Source of the DNA: Diphasiastrum complanatum
Taxonomy: Eukaryota; Streptophyta; Lycopodiopsida; Lycopodiales; Lycopodiaceae
Assembly: GCA_029204225.1 (NCBI GenBank)
Contig: CM055106.1
Location: forward strand, 44,493,003 to 44,557,002
Length of the DNA: 64,000 nucleotides
Direction: 5' to 3'
Shown here piece by piece: positions 34,610 through 46,753 of this stretch. Each line of letters opens with the position of its first letter. The first letter of the stretch is position 1. Both the position numbers and the translations under genes were made by a program. Under the pieces are notes generated by a model. It saw only the letters and a program-made list of their open reading frames with translations. It made no database searches and was not told the DNA's origin.

Positions 34610-35999
34610 TCTATACATCTATACGGAGGCCACAGTTTGAACAGAGAGCACGCGGGTCTTCTTTCCGAAAAAAGTCGTACTCTGTCAGACAAAAAGAAGA
34701 CTTTGTAAAATGATTCTCTTAGCTTAACAAACAACTCGTTGAGCTTCAGAGCCATGACTGAAATCATCCTATATTTGTTGCCACATTATTGAAGAATTGG
34801 CAGATTACTGGAAAAGCTACGAAAGTTTAGCATATAGGAAAAACGAGAAGATTGGTGAGACTTTCAAGTTCCTGCAAGCACCAGGCAGGAAGCGTTGATG
34901 AGACGCACCCATATACTAGCATATTGCCTAGATGGAAACTGACTAAAAATCACAACTTTTCGCTTCAATCATGCATTGATACGACAATACTAGAAGAAAA
35001 CGTCAAATATCGTGGATAAAAACATGACTGCGTTGACAGAAAGTTCGAGGATATAACAAGGAACATCTGGGAACGGTTTACTAATAACTGCTTTGTTACT
35101 TGCTAGAGGAGAACTAATTAAAAGCAACATTGTTGATTAAAGATGATCAATGCCTTGTTGCTATTGGTGGTAACTGATATAAAGCTCGCACATTAGTTGA
35201 AACAACTATTCTGTAATAACACAACTCTACATATAAAGAAAAGAAAAGTACATACAAGAGATTACTCAAACTCTACGGCCCCCAGAATGTGGCCTTGAAG
35301 CGAGAAGATTGGTCGATGCACAACGAATACTAGCTGGTTTCTGTCGAAGACAAAGAAGTAGATACATTTAAGGTAAAAACTACGATTCAAAACCAGCCAT
35401 ATTCTTACTAAGAACGAGTCAAACATACCAGAGATCAATGTTCCTAAGTATACCTGAAATCGTTGAAGAGGTCGCAAGTAAACCCCCAAACGCAACAGAA
35501 GAAGCGCGAATCCTGCTTTGCAAATTAAACAATTAGAAAAGAAAATCTTTCACGATCTTCTATTGCAAAAACCAGTCTGTCGTCTTTTTTAAGGCCATTT
35601 ATAAGGAACCAAAAGGTCAAGCTCATCAAACAAACGTAGAAACACAAAAGCATTATATTTCAAACCAAGGCAAGCTCTAGTCTAAGCAACAACATGGAAT
35701 TAGACGCACAACAAATAAGCAAAACCTGCAGCCATGTGTTCTGAAGACTAAAATACACTACAACCATTTGATTACCAGTTCACTGAAGAATTCCAGCTGC
35801 AGAAACTTGACGAACCAACTCTCTGGCTCCCACTTAAAAAGGATCAAACCTTAGGAGTCCCAAAATCTGAACTAGCGAGCGAGCTATGAATCAGATGCAG
35901 CAAGGCGAAACTGATCCTGTGTGTGAAGAAAGTTTCTGGCAGCTCCCAGCTGAGCAGGAAGAAACCTCAGGACACAGAAGATTTGCACAATCAAGCAAG
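34610..35999 (-). other. Probable 5' untranslated region and leader intron of the bHLH gene
   Basis: A good acceptor (CTTCTTTTTGTCTGACAG) ends at 34682 on the minus strand, 72 bp before the start codon. This suggests a 5' UTR exon 34681-34610 preceded by an intron. The donor was not identified. No other gene is seen here. Confidence 0.35.
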
Positions 36000-36400
36000 C
36001 CAGGCACCTATGACTGAAAACCCACATCAAGCAAGCAATCAATCAAGCAAGCAAGCAAGGCACAATAATCCACAGCTTAGGCGCTAACAAAAATCTGCCC
36101 ACAAACAAAGATAGAACCCAGCTGCGAGCTGGGTGGGGGCGGGGATTTGAAGGCGCAGGGAGTGAATATGCACGATCGATCCATCGCCCATTATGACAGG
36201 AAGGAAAGGCAGCAAGGAAGGGACATGGAAACTGAAAGAGAATCGATCGATCTGCTGATGGACGGTGCAGCGGGAGGAGGCAGAGGCGGAGGAGGAGGAG
36301 GCGAATCGGTGGCAACAGCTATTTCCCATCGTCGTCGCTCAAACTTTAGACCCGCCGCGAATTCGCCTCTAGTCACATGGGCCGTATCTCGACATGATCT
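36000..36400 (-). promoter_or_regulatory. Candidate first-exon/promoter region of the bHLH gene
   Basis: A GC-richer island (36130-36360) in AT-rich DNA. On the minus strand it is CT-rich (CCTCCTCCTCCTCCGCCTC, TTCTCTTTCAGTTTCC), as in many plant leaders. Its distance from the start codon (1.5-1.8 kb) fits a leader intron. It could also be an unrelated CpG-rich patch. Confidence 0.3.
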
Positions 36401-36559
36401 TTGTCACCTTACCTCCTACCCAAATAGACGGTCTCGATTCACTCTAGCCCCATCACCTCCCCCCTAGGAAATACATAGCAAATATTGGATGGCTCAGATT
36501 AAGTTTGAGGATCCCCATCCCCCCTCCTCAGACATGATGATGCAAACAACTCAACTTTT

Positions 36560-36950
36560 TTAGCTTTGTTGCTTGTGACGGTGTCATTCTTAAGTGAGTT
36601 TCAGTTACATACGGTTTTTTTTTTTTTAAATTTTTAGCTGCTCTATTGTTGCTAGAAGCTGAGGTGTCAATCTTTTAAGTGAGTTTGAGTGTTAATTTTT
36701 ATTTTAGCTATGTTGTGGTGGCGTTAATTTAATGTGATTTGCTAAAAAATGAGGTGTCACTCTTAAGAAGTGAGTTCAAGCATTATAATGAGTTTTTTTT
36801 TTTAGCTTTGTCGTCGTAGAAATAAATTATTGTGATGATTTTGCTAAAAGTTGAAGTGTCGCTCCTAAGTGAGTTTGAGCATTAAAATGAGTTTTTTTTT
36901 TTTTTGGCTTTGTCGGTTGAAGTGTATTTTTTAAGGTGAGTATTAAAAAA
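36560..36950 (+). repeat. Degenerate tandem repeat, about five units of 65-100 bp
   Basis: GAGGTGTCACTCTTAAGTGAG-like phrases recur at about 36578, 36661, 36751, 36852 and 36916. Several are followed by GAGTTT(T)n and TAGCTTTGTYG. T-runs of 9-15 bases lie between them. Confidence 0.75.
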
Positions 36951-37519
36951 AATTGAATGTTTTTTTTTCCTAATTTTTCATCGATTTAAATGCCCTACAT
37001 AAGGCAAAGCTTCTCGTGATATGTAAATCACTTTGTTTTATTCTTTTAAATTGTGATCTTTATTTTTTTTAATTTTTTCATCTAAATGCCCTCCTTAAAG
37101 CAAAGCTTGTCGTGATGTATCATCACCTTTTCACTTCTAAAATATGATTGGGTGAAATTTTTGGCTCTCTAAACGCAAAGCCTTCACTAATGGAATCTTG
37201 AAAATTCTTAACTCTTACACGTGCAATTTTTTAAAATATGCAAAATCTTGAAAATATAGAGCCATCACTTGAAAATATAGAGCCCTCACTGATGGAATAA
37301 CAAAAAAAAAAAAAAGCCCAAAGTAGTCACTCGTGAAAGTTTAAAAACACGACGCTCTTAGAGATGAAATCTTGAAATCACAAAGCTTTAGAACCCTTTA
37401 CCAATGAAATCTTGAAAGTAAGTAGCCCTTGTGGATAGAGTTGTGAATTCTAGTCATCTAAAAGGTGTTTTGTATGCACAACCCCCACATACTTCTAAGA
37501 GTAACATCCCTCTTGATGT
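36951..37519. other. AT-rich intergenic DNA
   Basis: Loose repetition of GCAAAGCTTSTCGTGATRT (37000 and 37100) and of GAATCTTGAAA / GAAATCTTGAAA phrases. No gene recognised. Confidence 0.45.
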
Positions 37520-37710
37520 CCTTTAAGGTTTCTTATGGGCCCATATATATGAAGACTAAGAGCACTACAAGAGTCCTCTGAAAGTGTTTATGGCCCAAAT
37601 TCCAATCCTTTAAGGTTTCTTGTGGGCCCACATGGATGAAGATAATGAGCACACAAGAGTTGTCTAAAAGCTTTTGTGGCCCCACATGCTCTAAAAGTAT
37701 TTTATGGACC
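37520..37710 (+). repeat. Tandem duplication, 87-bp period
   Basis: CCTTTAAGGTTTCTTATGGG at 37520 recurs at 37607 with one change, followed by CCCA, ATGAAGA and an ACAAGAGT block. Confidence 0.75.
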
Positions 37711-38777
37711 CCACTTTTTGCAATAGTGATAGCCCTCTTGAAGGCATTTGTGGGCCCAAGATCTACATATTTTAAGATTAAAAATTCAATGACACATTAT
37801 GTTGTATTGACTCATTCTATCGTTTCGACGTTGTGATGGCTCGACAAGAGTACTTGCCATTATATTCCTGCTACAACACACATTATCTAATTTGTAAAAG
37901 TCTTTTTTTTCATCTCTTAATGTAAAAGTCTTATCAGGTTGTTTGACCTTTGAACCAAGGTTTTCAAAACTCTGACTATGACTACAACAAGGAACCATAT
38001 TGTGGCAAACAATCAATTGTCATGTGGTATTTGGAATAAAATATACCATGCTCTTGTGTACAATATATTCATATAATGGCAAGTTATGCATACGAGGATG
38101 AGTGTCAAACAATTGCAAAATGTGATCAGTTCATGCAACCACAATCAAAAGGCAACGGGCTTTGCAAACGTATGCTGAAACACTATTTATTTTTCGGTTC
38201 TTAGCCTTTTTTCTTCTTCATGTCATGAGTCCCATATGCTTCCCCATAGGCATAGATTGACCTATAGGACATCTACTTATTGTGGCCATCATCCACTCCA
38301 TTATGTAGATGCAATGGGGTTGTCAATTCTTGGCAGAGTACAAATAACATACAAAAGTGGAGAGGCGCCTACATGCCTTCCACACATTTGAGCATAGTAT
38401 GCACCTTCCACCAATAAAATGAATGAGAGCAAGGCCTAACATACACTTGTAAATGGAGGAAGGTGTGTGGGCTAGCCACTTTGGTCTTGTTGCTAATTAG
38501 ATTCACTCAAGGAAAGATTAATAATATTTCATATATGAACACTGGGGATAGAGGTGAAACTATGAGGATGAGCATCGCCTAGTGATGGCATCTCTTGGAA
38601 TTGCCATAGTTTTAGATGTGCAAATTGATGGCCTAGGTAGGAAAGAGAAAGCGTACAAAAGCATGGAGATGTGCATCTCACATGTTGCATTACAATGGTA
38701 GAAAGATGAGCTCAAACAATATGTTCAACAACTAGCACAACTGGCATGGCCCATATAAACCCCCTCCCCCAAGTGCA
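37711..38777. other. Intergenic, no gene recognised
   Basis: AT-rich, short open frames only; no transposon motif seen. Confidence 0.5.
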
Positions 38778-39140
38778 AATTTTTTTTTTTCTCTCAAAGA
38801 AAACTGACCATAGATTAAGGACTTTTTACAAAATACATGAAAGTGACAGAACTTAAAGAGACATAAGCTTATCAGCCTCATTCAAGAGGAGTAGAGGGGA
38901 GATAAAAAAATCATTATTCCCAAATTCTCTACTATTCCTATCTAATCAAATGGTCCACAATGTTGTAATTTTGATACATTGCCAGTAGGAATCAATCGTA
39001 TCATCATCAAATGCGATATCATTCAGCAAAAGGTCTAAGTGGCCGAATCTCTTGAACCTGGCATGGAAGCGAGCAATAAAAAGGTCAGTCACCAACTTCC
39101 AAAGGTCAAGTGCAATTAGACTTCTTCCTTCTCTTAGCCC
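38778..39140 (-). mobile_element. LINE 3' end with poly(A) tail
   Basis: On the minus strand YWQCIKITTLWTI and LDRNSREFGNN (one stop between) resemble the C-terminal xxLWxIWxxRNxRxF block of plant L1-type ORF2. About 180 bp of 3' UTR and an A-run (38778-38789 read in reverse) follow. Only the tail is present, so the copy is 5' truncated. Confidence 0.5.
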
Positions 39141-42100
39141 TGAGTTAGCTCAACGAATTTTATGATGATAGGCTAGCCTTTATACTTAGGTCTTTTTAAC
39201 AAGAAAAACATGTTGGTGAACTAATGATTTTCTTTTAATAGAAATTGTTTCACTACTCCATTGCTCAAACTCACGATCTAACTATTCTTGCTTAGCACCC
39301 CAACCAACCCGTACGTTGTCACTATAAATCCCTTGGTTCAGGAAACATATGAAGAGGAATATTAGTTGGAAGACAAGTATTTTGCTTGCCATCCACATTG
39401 ACATGTATGGCATTTGGACATATTCTCTTGTGCATCAAAAACATGTGTGTTATGTAGTTATAGGCACCCACTTAAATCCCACACTTGCCTCTCCACATTG
39501 ATAGAAGCGCAACGCTTTCAAACTACTAGCCAAAATTTAGTGCAAGTGTAGTGAATTTGAGTTTGGATGATCTTCCCTACCACTTCTTGAAGCGTAAGCT
39601 AACATGCTTAGGGACCTCTTACAAGAAGTGGACTTTTTGCATGTTGGCATCCATTCTTGCAATCTAAATGCCACGGATGGGTAATTACGTAAGTGTGAAT
39701 TTTTTTTTCTCAAAAATTGTGAAATGTTAAGAGGCCCATTTGAAGCTGCCTCAACTAATGGGATCAAAACATTTGTGCTATCCTTCACTTGTTCCCCTCT
39801 TATATGTAACCCTACAATAGATTTTCATTCCCCTCAGTGTGAAGGGTATTGGGCTCAACAAACCAACTTGCAATTAAAAAATCAAAGTACCTTTTATGGC
39901 CCAAAACTCTTCTCTTTTGCAAAGATATTACTTAGCACTAGTATCATTATGTAATATATTTACTCTACACATCCAAATGTATAGTCCAAGCCAAATTTGA
40001 TTTGAAGTTCATAGGCTTGTTTATAGATGTCCATATTCTAGGCATAGAATTGGAAACAAGAATATGTACATGTTATACGTATCCAACACAGCTAATGGGG
40101 AGTAGATTTTTATTTACTTCCTTCCTTTATTGATAGATCAAGTTGTGATCAAGAATGTTGTTCGAAAAGTTTTTACAGCTTGTTTTGGATAAATGTAGAG
40201 TTTTTGGTAGATGTTTACATAAAAGAATAGCCTCTAAAGATGTTTTGGATTGGCTTATTTCAGAGTTACATCTCATGCTAACAAGCTTGCCTTTACCCTT
40301 AGCACTAGTAAAAGGTCATTGGAAAGCCTCCTACATGTAAAGCTTGCATTGAATTTTTTCCGTTCATATCGTTAGGGCATTTTATTCAAGGATTTTTTGA
40401 GAATCTACTTGGGCACCCAACCCGATGTCCAACGCTAGGCATTATGAGCATAGAAAATTTGCCTTCCATAATAGTATGGCTCATAGTGTTCTTTAAATTT
40501 TTCTCGTAGAGCTCAAACACGAGTTGTAAAGACAAAAGTGGCAATTGCTACTCACCAAGTTTAAGAAAAAAAAATCCAAACATATCATATGTAGGATAAA
40601 GTATGTGTTTTAGGCATTTCACCCTTTTGAGCACTTGCATATTGTTCTCAAAAAAGGACTCTCGAGTGCAAGAGCCTTCAACTTCATGCTTTTTTGTACA
40701 TAAAAGATTTGCTTAGTAGATTACTATTCATTGTTATGGAGCATTTCATAATTCAAAGGTTTGCAATTTTATGGAAACAATGGCTCAAAGCAAAACATAT
40801 GTAGTTTCTGTTGGGGGGTGCTCTCGAATAAATTAGGTGCGGAAGAAGAAACACACCTCCAACATAGAGAACTTTACAAGATCTTTACCAAAACTACAAA
40901 ATTAATATTGACTTAGATCGAATGGAGGAATGTCTTGGTAGGTGTCAGAGACGACCATCATGAAGTGAGCGAATAATTAGGCGTCTAAGACAGCCATGCT
41001 TCCTTCGAGATTAGACATTCTGAATTGAGTGTGGATCAATAGATAAAAAATATTATCACGAAGCATTCGTAGTGCAATACACATGAAGAAGAATAGAGAA
41101 TCTGAATTAAGCAGGTGTGAATACAACAATCAGATCACAATCCTATGCCAAAGAATGGTTCACAATAATGCTGCATTGTGTGCTGTGATCTTACTTAGCT
41201 AGTTACGGATTAAATAATTATCTCTATCTTATGAATGGCTTTCACTCTCTCTAAGATCTCTGATCCTTTGGAATTAGATAATTGAGACACAATTCGTGCA
41301 AGAACTTTGTTTTACTCTTCTCCACTTGCATGTATGTTCATCACAGATTGTCTCATCATCATTTACGTGAGTTGTTGTTATGTACATATATATGCACATG
41401 GAGCAGTTACAATTGAAGATAGTTGGAATTTTGTTATTTTTAAACGTGGTTAGGTAATGATTTTTTATTACAAAGGTGCAATATTTATATAGGAGAAAGT
41501 GGTAGAGGAGCTTTATTGTCTAAGTTCACTATCTCACACATTAATTTATTTCAAAGGAGAATAGCAAAAATGTACATGAATGAGGTCTATTCTTAGGACG
41601 ATTATAGTATATTCTTAACGAATTCTTGTAGGATTATGAGATAGTCTAAATTTAGGCGATTTGGTCATCTTGAGCTTTCTTTGATTTGTAGTAGAGAGTT
41701 AAAGTGAACCTATTTAAATTGATATAGAGAAAAAATCATCTAGTTGTTATCATTTTTAGATAAAGTAGAGAAAGGTATTACTAGACAATATTTGCAAGAT
41801 TTTTTTAGTACGCTCGTAAAATAGAATAAAATATATGTGTCTAGCTCTTTGAAGTTAATTCAAGATATGATATGAATTAGATTTTATTGGCTTCAAGTTC
41901 TTTTTGTAAATAAAAGTCGCAAATGAGAATTATAAACGAATTATGTCTTTATAGATCTTTTGGCTTGTAGTTTTTTAGAAAAATAAAGTACATCATTAGT
42001 AGAATGAATATTCTCATGATCAGCTAAAATATGCAATTGTAGTCAATATGAGCATAGGAGATAGTTAAAAATTCTATCTACTTCATTTTCCTTCAGATGA

Positions 42101-42951
42101 GAGTTGTAGAAGAGATGATTTTTCATCCCATAACACTATTGTCCTTCAAGACAAGTTTTCCTTTTTTTAAATACAACAAGAGTTTGACTTCTAGTTTTAA
42201 GACGAAGGTTTTAATGATATTGCCTAGCTACATGCTCTGCACGATGAAAAAATCTAAACTTTCAATACTTTTTTGGTCAACCGCTATACTTAATCAAACA
42301 AAAATATCAAGAAGCATAATTAGAAAAAAAAAAATCCTAAAAAATATTCCATCTTGTAGATTATTATGAACTATAGCATACCCCTAGTTATGATATCTCA
42401 TAATATGCCCTACCTTTTGCAACGTTGAATGAAAGAAAAAAATGGTGCCAATTCATAGCAAAAATCCTGTAAGTTGAGGGATATTCTATGGAATAAAGGG
42501 ACTTTCAAACTTCTACTAGTTGAGTCTAGGTCATAAAATGCTCATTTTTAGAAACCAAAATTTTGAGTGACATATTTTACATTGTAGCATAACATAGTAA
42601 GCCATATACCCATAAAAATTTATGTATTGTGACTTTTAAATGCTCAAAGTTTCTCTCAAAAGGACCCATAATCGTCCTAGATTGCTATAACTTTAGTCTT
42701 GAACCTTGCTAATTAATAAATTTTACAAACTTCAATTATGTGAGAGAGCAAAACCACCAATGGAAATAATTGCAATTAATTTTTAAACCATCTAAAGGAC
42801 TAAACAATTTGAACTTTTGAGACATCACATTTCAATTCCACATTCAATCTATCTTTTGCTATGTGGCTTAAGGCAATTACATGCCATATATTTCATTATT
42901 TTATGTGACACACAATCATGACTTTTAGAATAATCAAATGATAGATAGCAT
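39141..42951. other. AT-rich intergenic DNA, no gene recognised
   Basis: Nearly 4 kb without a recognisable coding domain, RNA gene or defined transposon end on either strand. Occasional poly(A)/poly(T) runs. Confidence 0.5.
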
Positions 42952-43125
42952 GTAAGTTCATCAAGTGAGGCTGGCATGGCATACTCTACATACATGGATT
43001 CATACGATATATGGTCAAAGATTGTGTGGGATGTTTCAATGTGAACAAAAGTAAGTTCATCAAGTGAGGCTGGCATGGCATATTCTATGTACATTCATAT
43101 GCTATATGGTCAAAAAATTGGGAAA
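42952..43125 (+). repeat. Tandem duplication, 99-bp period
   Basis: GTAAGTTCATCAAGTGAGGC at 42952 recurs at 43051, both followed by TGGCATGGCATA and, later, ATATGGTCAAA. The second copy is shorter. Confidence 0.85.
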
Positions 43126-44761
43126 TTCGATCTTGCTTTGATTTTAAGATAAGTAGTTAAAGAATCATTCTTTAAATAGCATGGCTGTCAAAAATGCATA
43201 TCCATTTACATGCTATATTTATCACTTGTTTTTATAAAACTTGTTCTTGGGCTAGTAATCATAATATATGAATTTGAAAAAGGTTACAAAAAATAGCACC
43301 AATCCTACATATTAAATTTGCTATTTATGGTCAAAGATTCTCTTCAATGATGTGGTTACAATGTCCCATGCACTATACCAACCATAAATTGATGAAATGT
43401 GCAATATGTGAGCATAAAGTATATGAGCTGTATTTTCATACACAATTTCATTAACATATGAGTCTTAATTTTGATAAGGTTATGGATTATCATCCTTAGC
43501 AATCATGTGTCCACTCGCATTACGAATTTGCACATTAGACATGTGCGCTTTTCTATCAGAACAAACTAGAAAAAATATCTCAACAAAATTTCTATACAAT
43601 AAATTGACTATTATTAGGCATCTACGTACTATAAGGATATCATCAATCAATTGGGAAAGCATATCAAATTCCAACATCAATGTTGACGTGAAGTGTACAA
43701 TCCAAATTAATAATTTTTTTAGTAGTGTAGTTTATTTTATTTTCAAGTCAAATTGTGGTAGAGTTTGGAAGGTGTTGGGGAGACATCAACAATTGAAGTT
43801 TTATCAACATGAAGAGATGTAAACTAAAATTCATTTTTCCTAGTTGTGAAACATCATACATATATCATATATTCTCATCTAGTAAGGTGATTCAAACTAT
43901 TCTAAATGATAATGCATGTGTGTTGCTTTAAAATCATAGGACAAAGCTAGAGTTCTTTGATTTGTTCATGTGATGAGAGAAAGATTTATGTGATCTATAC
44001 TTTTCTTTCACGATATATATAGCAAGTAGTTGGAAAAGGTTTTAAAGTACGTATGTCATTGATACTCAAGATTAAGAAATTGTATGGTGCCTTTTGGCCA
44101 CATAAAATATCTTTTGTAAAACTTAAAATCAAGATATGATTTCACAACATGTAGGTGGGCTCATGTATTTGTATACATATGTCATGTGTGTGTGTGGAAA
44201 AAGGAGGACATCCATATATGCATAAATATCTACATTAACATATACTAGTATAGAAACATTTACATATGGCATGAATGGACCACCATCAATTTGATTAGGC
44301 TATTTTGAAATGCATCCCACTCATAAGGCTTGTGGCGACCCCAAGCCATCTTGGATGCATGCCTCAAAACATAGTATTTGTGTTAAGTTGTAAATTTGGT
44401 CATCTCACTTCATGATGATGGTTGTGAGAACATGGTTTCATTGAATGTTTAGTAAATTCGAAAAATAATCAAGAGATGATTTCTTTTGTACTATTTTATT
44501 AGCAAGTTGTTATTTCTTCAATGTCCTTTAGTTTTAGCTTTGTCAAGCAATTAAAGTTGATCTAACATTATGGTCAATCAAGTTAATACCTCTAATGCAT
44601 CTTACATTCCAACTGATCTCTAAATATATTAGGATTACTTTAATGATTTAAACGACATGATTTTTATCATGACATCCACATGCACATATAGTATGTATAT
44701 GTCATGGAAGTTATAGTAGTCATAAGACATGTTGTTTCAGTTACATAGTTACAAAGATGAC
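43126..44761. other. AT-rich intergenic DNA, no gene recognised
   Basis: Short open frames only (for example 43505-43822). No known motif. Confidence 0.5.
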
Positions 44762-44983
44762 GATTAAAAACTACTACGAGTCCATGTAACCATAACTTGC
44801 TCAAAAGGGAGTAAATCATAGAACATCAATTCTACACAATTAAATTCCAGCACAAGTGTCTATGTTTTGTAACATCGCAGCAATTCGGCAATTTTTATAT
44901 TATTTCTTTTTTGCATCCAAGCGATCATGTCATCGTTTTCTCCTTTTTGCCACTGTGACATTCAGAAATAAAAAATTAGTATC

Positions 44984-44986
<3 letters not shown>
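44762..44986 (-). repeat. Pseudo-LTR, 3' copy
   Basis: Direct repeat of 50078-50317 with substitutions and small indels; runs into a (GT)n array at its right edge, as does the other copy. No hammerhead ribozyme core (CTGANGA...GAAA) was found on either strand. Confidence 0.8.

Positions 44987-45078
<92 letters not shown>
44987..45078 (+). repeat. (GT)n microsatellite, 46 repeats
   Basis: Uninterrupted GT dinucleotides abutting the pseudo-LTR copy. Confidence 0.98.
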
Positions 45079-45081
<3 letters not shown>

Positions 45082-45106
45082 CCCACCATCCAACCCTCAA
45101 AGCAAG

Positions 45107-45150
45107 ATAACCACACTAGGTAGTGCGATAGGTATACCTAGTGTGGTTAT
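45107..45150. other. Perfect 16-bp inverted repeat (hairpin)
   Basis: ATAACCACACTAGGTA (45107-45122) and TACCTAGTGTGGTTAT (45135-45150) are exact reverse complements separated by 12 bases. It lies in the 3' end of the Penelope-like element, after the RT frame. Confidence 0.95.
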
Positions 45151-45412
45151 ACCTACCGCACACCTGAAAAAAGGAGCACTTACATAGACATGCATGCGTA
45201 GACAATGCACAACATCTTGCGCCGGGAAAGTAGTCATTCAGGAACATTGCAACGATAAATAGCATTCTTTTCTCATCAAACCCATTAATCACTATCTTAA
45301 TTTGTCAAGTAGCCTCATAATGAATAGCACAAGTATAAAGTAAAGGGAAAATTTTTGATAAAATCACTTTATAAGAATAAGACGTAGGTCTGTTAGAATC
45401 TTTCCATATATA

Positions 45413-46613
45413 TTACGCGACTTCAAAGAGAAGTGACTTCCTCTTATCAAATTTTGTAATAAAATATGATGCAAATCTGACAGAGGACACAACAATTTCC
45501 ATATTAAGAAATGACGTTTTTGTCCCACAAATAGCTCCATTATTGCATCTAGCAAAACAACAGGTTTCAGCTTTTATTTCCACAAATTGTGTAGGATAAA
45601 TCCAAAACGGATCCACAGAAGTTACGGCATTATTGTCAACAAACATCATAGGGTTTGGTACATTGATCAAAGATATATCATCAATATACCTAAACGGATA
45701 TCTAAAAATCTTTAGAATATCCCATCTGTTCATACTACAGAATTCAATTTCAAAGTAGAGGAGATAAAGATTACACCAAATCGGGGAACACAAAAAACCC
45801 ATTGGTATCCCACATATTTGCTTCCAAACTTTATCAACTAGGCTAACATGCATGTTTTCTGCTAGCCAATTGTTCAGAAAAATGACCTTAGTTTTATTAA
45901 AAGACAATCCATTAGTATATCTGGAATTAGACCATATACGTTTTACAGAGGCTTTTGGAAAGAAGTAGAAACCAATAAAGGTAGCATTTGCAAATTTGAA
46001 GGCCAATTTTATCACCTTAGAAATAACATTCTATAACCCATCTTTTCCCATAACAAGTATGGATTCATAACATCTAGTGATGTCAGCAAAGAAAACACTA
46101 AAGATGTCATCAGGTAGATTCATGGAGAAATCATATGTATCCGTCATCGAGAAACAAGCAGGTTTACATCCACCCCTAAGAAAAAAACTCATTTTGTTTG
46201 CTCTTGCAAAAAGTTTGTAATGGGTGTATGCAAGACGAAAGGAGACAAGTGATAAGTAAAGCATATTCAGTTAACACACAAGAATGTGCATTGGTCAGCC
46301 ATCTAAAAGCAGTCCCCATAAGGAAGAAAAGTGAGTTATTAGCAACCTTTACCTGAGGGATCAACTCCGTAATATAAGTCGTTACTTCTCTTGTAATGTC
46401 ATGAATTGGACGTAATATTTCAATGAAATCAAAACTATTAAGCCTTTTTTGCACTTCTTGTCTAACCAATTTTTTGCAAACAAATACAGGATTATTTGGA
46501 GCTTTATCTAATCCACATACATAAAAATGGTCAAGAAGCCATTTAATTTCTCTTTCAAAAGCAAACAAGTCAAAATTAATATCATCATATTCCATGACAT
46601 TAAACTCTTTCAA
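45413..46613 (-). pseudogene. Penelope-like reverse transcriptase domain, frameshifted
   Basis: Copies element RNA into DNA. Three minus-strand frames (46613-46176, 46264-46031, 46015-45413) supply the domain in order. First comes an upstream block with CGLDKAPNNPVFVCKKLV. Motif A is FFADITRCYESI, with its catalytic Asp near 46085. Motif B is QICGIPMGFLCSPIWCNLYL near 45780-45820. Motif C is FRYIDDISLIN, with YIDD at 45677-45688. All catalytic aspartates are kept despite at least two frameshifts. After YIDD, NPFWIYP-like DPFWIYPTQFVEIKAE and FDKRKSLLF continue, then degraded residues to about 45240. The IPMG...SP block and YIDD resemble Penelope-like RTs and a related RT group I recall from green algae. 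No endonuclease domain follows. Confidence 0.75.
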
Positions 46614-46753
46614 TCTTTTAAGAGTGTTTTGTTTAAACAGAGTCTAGAACAATCGCTTTTGTGGAAACAAGTTCAGGAGTTACTCTCACAGGAATTTGTT
46701 GTTCGAAGTAATGAGCCTTTTTCCTCTCCCGTGTAACTCGTTAAGACATCTTT

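Noticed and set aside
42952-43125. Short direct repeats (also 10447-11101 and 54926-55335) as a CRISPR array
   Set aside because: These are adjacent tandem duplications without unique spacers, in a plant nuclear sequence.
44762-44986. Hammerhead ribozyme in the pseudo-LTRs, as reported for many Penelope-like elements
   Set aside because: No CTGANGA core with a matching GAAA arm was found on either strand of either copy.
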